A stretch of DNA of 64,000 bases from NCBI GenBank assembly GCA_947652605.1, contig OX393581.1, positions 53,335,003 to 53,399,002 of the forward strand, in the 5' to 3' direction. This DNA is from Elmis aenea. Taxonomy: Eukaryota > Arthropoda > Insecta > Coleoptera > Elmidae. The translations under genes were made by a program, and so were the position numbers. Shown piece after piece: positions 1-10,800 of the stretch (its first letter is position 1; every line of letters starts with the position of its first letter). A model generated the notes under the pieces. That model was not told the DNA's origin. It was given only the letters and a program-made list of their open reading frames with translations, and ran no database searches.

Positions 1-241
1 ATGTTTCCTTTAGGTTATAAACGATTAGCAGTTTAATTCGTATAGCTTAAAATGATCTTTAATAACGACATTACCGTTTATTAATATTAATACTAGATTA
101 ATAACATTTATATATGTGTGAAAATGTAAAAATTCATTTAAAAAATTGACTTGTTCACGTTTCAAATTTAGCTAAATGGACAGAACATAATAAACGTCCT
201 GTGTAATTTAATAAAAATATTTACGACCAAACGGAGATAAT
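1..241. other. AT-rich sequence with no recognised feature
   Basis: No coding exon, RNA gene or repeat was recognised here. A 13-base word beginning CGTCCTGTG at 195-207 recurs at 791-803, immediately outside the right end of the inverted-repeat element that follows. It may be part of that insertion's flank. Confidence 0.4.
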
Positions 242-791
242 GTAACACAAGGCTGACGGGATAATGGTCAATGTCCACGTGTGTTTTATACAAAATTTGT
301 TAAACTGTGTTGTCCAAAAATTTTTAAAGTGTTCTACAATCATCTACTTCAATTAATCATGTATTTGGATATTGCTGATAAATACCTAGTTACATCCACC
401 TCTATATTGCTGATACATATATATGATTATATTCTATATTTTGTTTAACTTTAACTTTAATTATCAACTTGACTGAAACTGGGTTTATGAATAACCAAGT
501 TATGAATTTATACGAATTTTACCTATTGTGACCTATTATTTATTTAAATTTTAAAAATGATGTTAATCTACGATTGCTTTCTATCATCCTCGCTGTTTGG
601 TGAGTACTTTGATGAATATTTAGTACCAATTGTATTTTTTCTTTGCTTAAAACTTGTGTAATTCTAAGCTAACACCGATACAAATTTCAGGCTACTGAAG
701 AAGAGTAAAATAAACAACTCGAAATATTTAGCTAATTAAAAGAGTATTCTTTAGAGACCCCTTGACCATTATCCCGTCAGCCTTGTGTTAC
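242..791. mobile_element. MITE-like element with 30-bp perfect terminal inverted repeats
   Basis: The 30 bases at 242-271 (starting GTAACACAAGGCTGACGG) are the exact reverse complement of 762-791. The interior of about 490 bp is AT-rich and has no ORF. This is the shape of a non-autonomous DNA transposon. No simple target-site duplication flanks the repeats. A 13-base direct repeat (195-207 and 791-803) lies close by but is offset 34 bases on the left, so the true borders or superfamily are uncertain. Confidence 0.65.
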
Positions 792-1025
792 GTCCTGTGT
801 AATGTTTTACAAGTTTAAGTTTGGTTTTATGTAAAAAAATAACTTTAAAAATGTTTGAAAGAGAATTTAATTTCGAATTGAAAAAGTGAAAAATATACAG
901 GGTGTTGTGGTTTCAAGTAAAAATGTTGGTGTGCGAAAACAAATCACTCGATATAGACGGCTATATATACAGGTCATGTGATTTATTATCTCTAACAATT
1001 AAACCAGAAGATATGTTAAAGTTAA

Positions 1026-1342
1026 GTCCATTGGAGGAAGTCAGAAGAATGCAATCCTAGAAATAACTACGACAGGAAACGCAGCTGGGATGGTTGGGTC
1101 ACATTTATAGGATGAAAGAAGAAAGGTTAACCAGAAAAGCGTATGAAGCAAGAACACAGGGAAAAACAAAAGAGGTAGACCGAGAAAAACCTGGCACGAC
1201 GAAGTTAAAAAAGCAGCAGCGTATAGAAACATCAAATGGAAAGACATAAAAAAGCTAGCACAAGACAGAAAAACAGGAAAAAAAATTATCACAACACAAC
1301 CTAACAGTAGAAGAACTCATGACTCAATAAAATAAATAAATT
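1026..1342 (+). pseudogene. LINE 3'-end relic (C-terminal tail of a non-LTR retrotransposon ORF)
   Basis: Read on the + strand, the stretch encodes LGWLGHIYRM, then after a frameshift KRGRPRKTWH, then KKLAQDRK. This is the conserved C-terminal tail of insect non-LTR retrotransposon polyproteins, downstream of the reverse transcriptase. It is broken by at least one frameshift and ends in an AATAAA-rich tail, as expected for a 5'-truncated LINE copy. A fuller relic of what looks like the same family lies at 5290-6165. The antisense 83-aa ORF over this stretch is a shadow. Confidence 0.6.
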
Positions 1343-1499
1343 TTGGTAGTCTATAGTCGCATTCGGCCCTAGCCTGGCATTTGTGAATAAAAATTTTAGT
1401 GGCGACAAATATAAATAACATCCCTAAATTGATTCTCGAATTTAAAAAAACCCAATGCACGTTTTATCGTTGGGATACTCGAGCAATTTTTAAGTGGCA

Positions 1500-1690
1500 C
1501 CAATGTCATTTAGTCTTGATAAGTTACGACGTCACGCATGCAAAGATAATAAAGGGCACGCCATTGGTTAATGACGCATTGGTTATTTAAAAACCAAAGG
1601 CGGAGCCAGCTTTTTTTTATTAAATAAGTTCACAACTTTGTGTATTTTATTTAGTTTTGGTATAAACTTGTTTCGCTGTACTAGTTTAAA
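1500..1690 (+). promoter_or_regulatory. Candidate promoter region of the ETS gene
   Basis: A cluster of promoter-like words lies just upstream of the first coding exon: a CRE-like GACGTCAC at 1528-1535, two inverted CCAAT boxes (ATTGG at 1563-1567 and 1578-1582) and a TATAAA at 1661-1666. The region is less AT-rich than its surroundings. No transcription start can be fixed from sequence, and the ETS gene may have a further 5' exon, so this is inference from motif clustering only. Confidence 0.3.
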
Positions 1691-1814
1691 ACACTGCTAA
1701 GAACACACATTGTTTTTTTTTTAATCGCATGCCCTCTACTTAACATAAGTGTAATTTAAAGTTGTTCGTATTTTCTTTAAACACCATTCGCTTAAATTAG
1801 TTCATTTATACGCC

Positions 1815-1847
1815 ATGTATTATGACGTCGAGTTTGATCCATATATT
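1815..1847 (+). CDS. ETS gene coding exon 1
   Basis: Encodes MYYDVEFDPYI (residues 1-11) and ends in phase 0 at a GTAAGT donor. The following intron is only 56 bp, with a pyrimidine-rich tract before its AG. Short N-terminal acidic/aromatic leaders of this kind are usual before the PNT domain in ESE proteins. Confidence 0.7.
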
Positions 1848-4800
1848 GTAAGTTTAATTACATTTTTGAAATCTGTGGGTGAAATATTTTTTCTTGTTTC
1901 AAGGATCCGCAGTGCATCAGCGATCTATACAACAATTCTTGGAACTACGATTCAGACCAATACTTCGCAATGCCAGGTAAGAAATTAAAGATATTACTAA
2001 GAGCTTTTGTTTTAAATTGTACTGTAAAAATAATTTCTGTAAATTTACCATGATCAAGCAATTTGGCTATTGAAAATTGTGGAAAATTTCCAACTTAAAA
2101 TGTATATTTACAGAAGAAGTGACGAAAAATTACATAACATGTGTAGTTTTACATAAAAAATTTGGAGGAATTTTTGATATTCCAGGAGGTAATTTTATTT
2201 ATTGTTTTCATAATATTAAGGAAAATGTTCTACTTAAAACGTAAATATAACGTATTTTAGTATATGGTTAATTCTATAAATTTACACCAATATTTGGGTT
2301 GTTTATAATAATAATTTTTAATGTAGTTTCATACGTTGAAAGTACGCAGAATATATTTGCAGATTTTAACAGAATTACTGAAACAGCTGTGTAGGTTTGA
2401 AAATAAGTAAGGTATTGACTGTAAAGTGAGATATGTATAGTTGATTAAAAAAGATAAATTCGTTACTTACATAAAAATGTGAAAAAATCTTTTTTGCATT
2501 TTCAAAAAATCTTTTAAAACACATTTCAAAAAGTTTCAGTAACAGCAAAAGGTACACAGTTAGAAACATTATAGAGTACAATATTGACGGAATTTTAGAG
2601 TTAGTGTAAAGTAACCTGTAAAAAAATACACCCTAACTAAAAAATTCGTTTATATCGACGAATTGGGCGCTTGTTTTACGGCGTTTCGAAAATGCCTTAC
2701 CCGAAATCCGACCGAAAAGTAAAATAAAATCGACTCACCGATATTCGGGGCGATTCTTGCTTGCTTCGCACTCCTCGCACCTACCTAAAATAAATAAATT
2801 TTTGAAGTACAAAATTACAGTTATCAGTGTACCTACATTTATTACACTTCTTTCGAAAATAACAATCTAGATACTCGAAAAAAAAAAGAAAATATTTACC
2901 TTAATGTGCAATAACCGGAGGCTTCATTCCTGGAGTTTGATCATGGGCCTCGTTTAGGCCCAATCGACTTGCCAACCGCTTGTAATCGTCCGGTATTTTT
3001 AACTTAATAAAAATGTCAGGCTTTCTTGAGCGAACAAATCGATTAAACCTTTTCAATCAAACAAAAGAAAGTTAATAAATCCTTCCTTCATATGAGATTA
3101 TACCTCGTTGTAAACTCTTGCTGAAACAAAATAAATGTATCATGATACAATCTAATTAAAAATAAAAATTTAATTAAAGCATAACAAAACAAATTTTTAA
3201 ACTGTAACCTTCAAGCTAATTTTCAAACTACCGTGATAAGAACAAAATGTTATAAGAATTAGGATAAAATCAAAACAAAACTGAACAAATGAGGAAAAAA
3301 TTATTCGTATGGCCACTTATTTTAATCCACACTATATGAATACAGGGTGTACCATATCATATATGTAATTTAAAGCAGACCTTTTGCCATTGAATAAAAT
3401 ATGGTTTCTAAGGGTTATTTCTCAAATAAACTAGAGATTAGGGGTGGTAAGGGTGTCCTAGACACCCTGTTTATTATAAAGGCTATATAACATTTTCAAT
3501 AATTATCACGCGTTCACAAAAGTAGAGAAACAAAATTAATTTCATTAGATTACCTGTTTTTTTTTTTATCACACAAGCAATCTAAATTGCACGAAAAAAT
3601 TTTAATAACCAAATATAGCAAATAATATTTAATAAAATTAAACTTAAGCTAGTGAAATGTCTATTTAATAAGTAATATATACGCAAATGTTTTGCTTAAG
3701 CCTAAAATCATAAAAATGAATCCTATGGATAAATAATTTAAGTATATACCTATGTTCCATATATTCATATAGAGTTAAACTAACAAGTTGCCTAAATTTA
3801 TCTTTTCAAACTTTGAAAGACAACAAATTTCTTTAATAATTAAATAAAACTTCATGGAAAATAAGTTAAAGAAATAAAAGGCGTACTAAAACTTATTGAA
3901 TACTAATTCAATTAATTTACTTACAATTAATTGAAAATCAAATAAAAACTGTGAGCAACAATAACACACCACTAAATTAATTGTAAAGTACTATAACCAA
4001 TCGCATTGTAATATACAGTAACACAACCACACTGTAAAACGACATACTTTGAAAGAAATTTTGTACGTCTTTCAAAGTTTATCAAACACATGTTACCTTA
4101 AATTCAATAAAAACTCCTAAAAATGTAGTTCGAAATTTAGCAAAAAAGTGCGCAAAGCGGTTCTGTCTCGAGTTACAATTCAAGGTTGTGCTTTTACACA
4201 GAGGAGTACTCAGGAATTTTTAATAAATCAGAGGTGCATCTGGCACTTCTGCACTATCCGGTCAACATAAACTAAGATAATGATTGCTACTGAGTACTGA
4301 CGAAGTAACAGCTTGTAATTAAGGAAAAAATGTAGCTTCTGTGGCATTCCTATGTGTTAAGATTTCACCTACATTGAAATATGGTTTTTATAAATAATAT
4401 ATTAATAAAAATCAAAAGCTTTAAATTATTACATAAACCTCATGTATTTTTAGGAGCAAATATTTATTTAAAAAATAAATAAAGAACATGTTTCGACTCT
4501 TACAATCAAAATGTAAATGTAGAAATTTATTTTAAAATTTGCTTTTATTTAACTTGCAACATATTATTTATATTATTTCACAATAAGGTGTTTTAATTTA
4601 AACGTCGAATTGGCTCTAAAAACCTATTGAGTATTTCACATAATTTCAATAACAATATATGTTTGTACAATAAATTTCCGCCATGGTAGATATCACAGTT
4701 GGGTAATCATCCTCAAATTATAAAAATAGAAGCTACTGATTTTGTGTACACCAAAATCATATCTATTAACACATTAACAGTATTATCAAGTTATGATTTA

Positions 4801-7800
4801 CAAAAATAATATTAGCACTATACAATTGTACAAGTTTACATAACAACCCAAAAATAAATAAAAATAATCATGGCTTATCTGGCTTATTATCTGAAACTCC
4901 GGTAGAAATAATTTTGTTTACATATTTTTAACATTGTTATTTCATTTGATACCAATTATATAAACATAATACTCTAAACTTTCCCTAAAGCTACTGTTTT
5001 GTACCAAAATGATTAAGCTTCGATTATTAATTGGAATGTATTGCTATAAATTAGTAGAAAAATATGTTTCCTTTCTGTTTATTATTAGGTTTTTCTTTTA
5101 ATTAATGTAAGTTTCGCTGCATTATCTAATACAATTTCTGTGTCCATAATTCTTTACTGTATGTAAGTGTTGGGTTACTACGTTTTTAACCACTTCCACT
5201 TTTATCCATTTAGCGATTTTTCACTCACATTGCTTCTCAATAACTAACATTTTATTGGTTTTGTTAACTTCAATCCATTCTCTGGTTCATAATTTAAATT
5301 CCATGTTAAAAGAAATCATATGTAGAAATTTGGCAAGATCAAAAACGGTTTACCTAGGCTTTTTAGACATGAAAAAGGCGTTTGATAAAGTTCCGCGAAC
5401 AAAAATTTGGGAGAGCTTACAAAAAATAAATGTAAGCAGCAAACTAATCAGAGTCTCTATATGCCTATACAAAGAAACAAGAAATTGTATAATAAGTAGA
5501 AACATGAAGTCAGAGGCTTTTACAACACGAGAAGGAGTGAGACAAGGAGGAAGCTTAGCCCATTGCCATTTATTACTTATATGGATGAACTAAGTAGGGA
5601 AACAAAACAGAGAACAAAACCCATGTTGGATACAGACAACTAGAAAGTATTAATATATCAGAATGCGCCTTCGCAGATGATATAGCTATGAGTATATTAT
5701 GCACTGAGTAAGGGACTTATAAAAAAAAACAGAAAAGAAACAAAAATGAAAGTATATAAATCAATCTACAGACTAATTCTCACATGTGGCTGCGAAACAT
5801 GGATGTTATCAGGAATAAAAACAAGAGTAAAATTAGAGCAGCCGAGATGAAATACTTATGAAGGTAGAAAGCAGTAAAAAAAAAAGATAGAATTAAAAAT
5901 GTCCAAATAAGAAAAGAATTAAAGATAGAATCCATAGAAGAATTCATAGAACAAAGACAACTTGGGTGGTTGGAACACTTACAAAGATTGGACAGCTCAA
6001 TACCAGTTAAAATAATATGGGAAAGTAAAATGCAAGATAAAGAGGAAGACCAATGGAAACTTGGGACAAGGCACTCGGAAAAATCTTTAAAAAAAAGGGA
6101 AAACGTGGGTAGATGCAAAGAATCTAGCACAGATTAGAAAGGAATGGAAAAATTTTATGAAGAAATAATTTTAAAAACTCCACCTGGAAATATATTATAT
6201 ATATATAGCAATTTTTTGTTATTAATGCTTGTACATGCAAAATACAATGACTTTTGGTGGTTCCTGTAGCTACTTGCAGGATACGTGTTCCTTACAACTT
6301 CCTTAATCTTTTTAGCCATTGCTTGAGCATCATCTGTACAAATATTAATATACTTTTCTTCCAGCCAACAATTTTTTGTTTTGCTTATATTAATCATGAT
6401 AGTTTTTAATAGAACACTTATTTACTTTTGGCGAAACTTGGTTTGGGAAACACTGGTATAAGCCATAAAAAATTAATTGAACATGTTCTTAGTACATTAA
6501 CAAAATGCATAGTGCCCATACAATTTTTAATTTAAGGTGTCCATGTATACTAGTTATTTATCTAGGGATATTTTTAGGAAACGATTACATTTACTTTAAT
6601 AAATTTTGGTTACTAATTTTTTCACACTAAATACTGATATTTTGACGTTTCTTGACAATTTGCTTTCCCATTTATAACAAATTTTTCTTAAAGTAATAGT
6701 ACAAACTGAAATGTTTTACATATTCATTGACACCAATTTAGCATTTATTTCAGATAGTCAATCTTATCAAAACTTATATTCGAGTAAATCAGTTTATGAT
6801 TGGAGCACAAGCGATATCGTTAATTTTATCTGTGATGAGGCGACGAATAACAACCGAGACTACGAAAATCTTAATTTAGAAAATTTCGCAGCCATAAGTA
6901 ACGAAACCTTTCGGAAGATGAAGAAAGACGACTTTGTCCAAGCCCTCGAATCTTCAGAAGATGGAGAGCTTTTGTATAGGTCAAAAGAAAACTTATTTAG
7001 GTTTTCGCAAGACGAACGTAAGTCCAATTATTTTATATAATGTATATAATTATGGACCGATTATAATTAAAGTGTCCATTTTTGGAAAAAATTGAAATTG
7101 ACAAGTAATTTAATGTGTAATTATGAAAATGCTGTAAGTCCATTTGTGGTCCAAAAACAAAAATATTGGTGTAGGAAATTCACAAAAAAAAATAGGAGTA
7201 TTTGCTTAGTTTTACCCTTGACTATAATATAAGGATATTATAGTCAAGGGTTTTACATAAATTTAAATACATAGAAACGTAGACACACTTACTAGACTAT
7301 AACTTATAAAAAATCCACATTTTTCTTCTCGCCTAATGTAAATGCGATACTGAATATCACGAATGAAATTTTTGGGGTTTTTGACGACGTTTTTCGCAAC
7401 ATCGAGACACCTAACTCAAAAATTCGCGATTGCCTGCCCAACCTGTGAATTCAATATGCCAAATAAGTATTAATTGCCAATTAACGTAGGTGTAATGTAC
7501 ATTCAGACCATCATTTATAATTAATTTCGCTATAATTTGCCTATCATTAAGCAGAACAAATTAATTTTCGTTTTTTATTTTTGATTATTTTGGGTTGTGC
7601 TTATCTGACCACTGCTGGTATCTGCGCTATTTATAATTTCTATGTGCAATATAATGTTTTATCTTACTGCTGTTAAATAATCTTGATAATATGTGGCTGG
7701 TTGACCTGAAATGGGAATTTCACAAAATATAAAGTCTATTTTGTTAAAAGGAATGTTATTGGTACATGCGGGTATTTAAACAGAGTATTTTCTAACGAAT

Positions 7801-10800
7801 TTAACAACACCAATAACTTATATTATTACCTGTGTTGAAACGCTACTTCAAAGACTTAACATTTCGTAAAAACTTATTAAGATATCCCGTTAATCGTGGC
7901 ATACTGTGATTAATTGTTTTTAATACTCTACATGCAAAGTTTTCGTTACATTGTTTACAGAATATTCTCCAGAAATTCCATTTTACGGTGAGCTGAACCA
8001 AGATACTCTGGACAGGAAACCATTATTTACGTCATATTCAGGTGAGTTATTAAACTTTTGCATAATAGCGTCCTGTGACACCTTTAATTTTAACTTTTAG
8101 ACCCCGAGTGCTCCAACTTGGACCAACCAGTTCGCAATAAAAGACCCGGTAGGCCAAGGTCTTCTAATACAATTCGAAGAAAAACGGGTAAGCAGGTTTT
8201 ATTTACACTTTATGTAGAAAAACAATTATAATTCTTGTCTGGCTTACATACGCATGTTAAATTTACACCATTACGTTATTATAGTATTAACATCTTAACG
8301 TAGAGTTGAAAGGATCAAGGATTAATATTGTGTGAATTCGGAAGCACAGGTTTTTAATTAAAACAATTATTAACTTAATAGCAAATAAGCTTATTAAATC
8401 AAAATAATCTTCATTATGTTCTTTGATATCTTTTAATTTTAGTAACTTTAAAACTTTTATTTTTAATAGAATAACAACAAAAATCAAGTGTTAGCATGTT
8501 CCTATATTCATGTTGATTTAAAATAATATTTTGTTTAAACGAACAAATGGACAAATCTAGAATATTTTTAGAAGGAAAGCTGGGTCAGATGAAAAATTAT
8601 TCAGATCGTTTCTGTTTTTTATGAGTAATTCCCAGAATACCGATTTAGAAAAAATATTGGAGAGAATGCTGCTAAATTAAACTTATGATTGTCCACAATC
8701 AATTCCTGTTTAAGTTCCTCGTTCGCTAACATTATGTGTTTTGCTTTGATATTTTTAATATTATTCTGAAAGATTTTGTAGAGAAAATAAAACGACATGC
8801 TAATTTTGGCTTGTAAGAAACTTAACTTTTTATTTTGTTCATAAACGAACATTAGTATAAAGAAATTGTTACATGAAGTTAGATAATGGATTAGGTATAT
8901 TATTCATCATTTTTGATGCTTTTTTTCTGAACAGTTGTTAACTAGATCTATTTAGTTGTTTTATCATAAAAAGGTGTCAACTTGACAAGTTTTGTACTAA
9001 TATAATGCCAAGGTCACCAGCAATTGACGCAATTCTGTATAATTATTAGCCAGATTTAGTGTTAATGTTTTCATATTAACTTAAAAATAAATAATTAAAA
9101 CAGAGTAAATAAACCTTTAATCCAGAAATGCGGATTAATTTGATGAGTGAATAATAGGCAATAATAATGTGAATATATTTTTACAGTAAAAGCTAGTACA
9201 CAAATTGAGTAATTTTCTATTTAAAAAGCGGATCATTTTTTAGGGTGGTGTTTCCCAATTTATTCAAACCTTGAAGCCATTTGATACTTTTTTAAATAAC
9301 ACGGAAACCTATTTTAATTTTACATTTTACATGCCTATAGCACAGCACTTCCATTATGAAACTAAAAAATGGTAACCATGGAAATGAAAACGAAAAATTT
9401 TACGATTGTTTTTAATCGGAACGAATAAAAAACTGCTTAATAATTTGTAATACGCCTACAACATTGTGTTACGCATATTTTTATTCATTATCTATTTGTT
9501 ACAGACCAACGTACTGGGAGGCTCTGGGAATTCATTAGAAATTTGTTGTTGGATAGAAAAACTTGTCCAAGCCTGATCAAATGGGACAATTACAACGAGG
9601 GGATGTTCAAGTTTGTGCAAAGCGAAAAAGTGGCACAACTTTGGGGCGACAGAAAAAAGAATGACAAGATGAACTATGAAAAACTTAGTCGGGCAATGCG
9701 GTAAGTTCTTTTAATTTTCCATACAGCACAGTTAAAAATTCACCGGTGTTGATCAGCTTGGTGAATTTTGACAACATTTTGGTATCAATTTTAACTTAAT
9801 TTCGTATTCATTTGAATTTTTTGTTTTTTCTGTTAGGACAAATTTGTGGCATGTTAATTTCAAAAAGAATAACACCAAACATTGAATAAATTGCTAAAGA
9901 CAAAACACACATACAAATTCTATCGAGATTAGTAACGAAACGTTATCTAATAACTTGAGCCATTTATCTAGGTTTATTATTATTATTATTATTTTTTAAA
10001 TTTAAGCCCTAATAGGGTTTATAACAGTGCAATCTGGTCTGTGAGACCAATCAGCAGTTTAATTCAAGCCTAACTTAATAATGTTCAAACTTAGCTTAAG
10101 GTTTAACCAAGAGTATTCCTTAGTTTGCCAATATAATATAAGTACACTAATTATTAAATTCGTAAATATACATAAAATATATATCTAGTAAGTAAATTGG
10201 TGGGTTAAAATGACCAAAGCGAGACAAAGAAAGAGAACCACTAGACAAAGATAGTACGTGTATTACAAGTGCACATTTTTAAGTTCACTTGACCACAAAA
10301 GTTTCGAATTTGAATATACATATCACACATAAAAATCAAATTATTTCCACTACACGATCGCATGCAAAAATAACAAATATCCATATTTCTTTGTGGGTGG
10401 TTTTCGTGAATATAATTAAGCTAAACGTAAAAATTTCTAAAAATCCCAATCAAAAATTACAACGCAAAGTGTACACAAGGAATTTCAGTGGCGCTTAAGT
10501 CCCCACCCAAACAAATCGTTTGCGCATTCAAGTTCAGCCAGAAATTAACTTGAGTTGTATTTCCCAATAACACCATTGAGGACAGCACCTGCTTGACCTC
10601 ACTCAAATGGGCGGAGCAACTTGCTTGTATACGAGAGGCGCTTAAAAGTTATTTTACAGAGTCATTCAACAGCTATAGGAATTTGGTCTTTTCTCTTGTA
10701 AAACGATGTAAATAGTTTAACCACAACTTTAGTAGTCTTCTGCGTATATTTAATAGTTTAGTTTTATTAGTTTAACTGTGTAGCAACTTTGCAAATTTAA

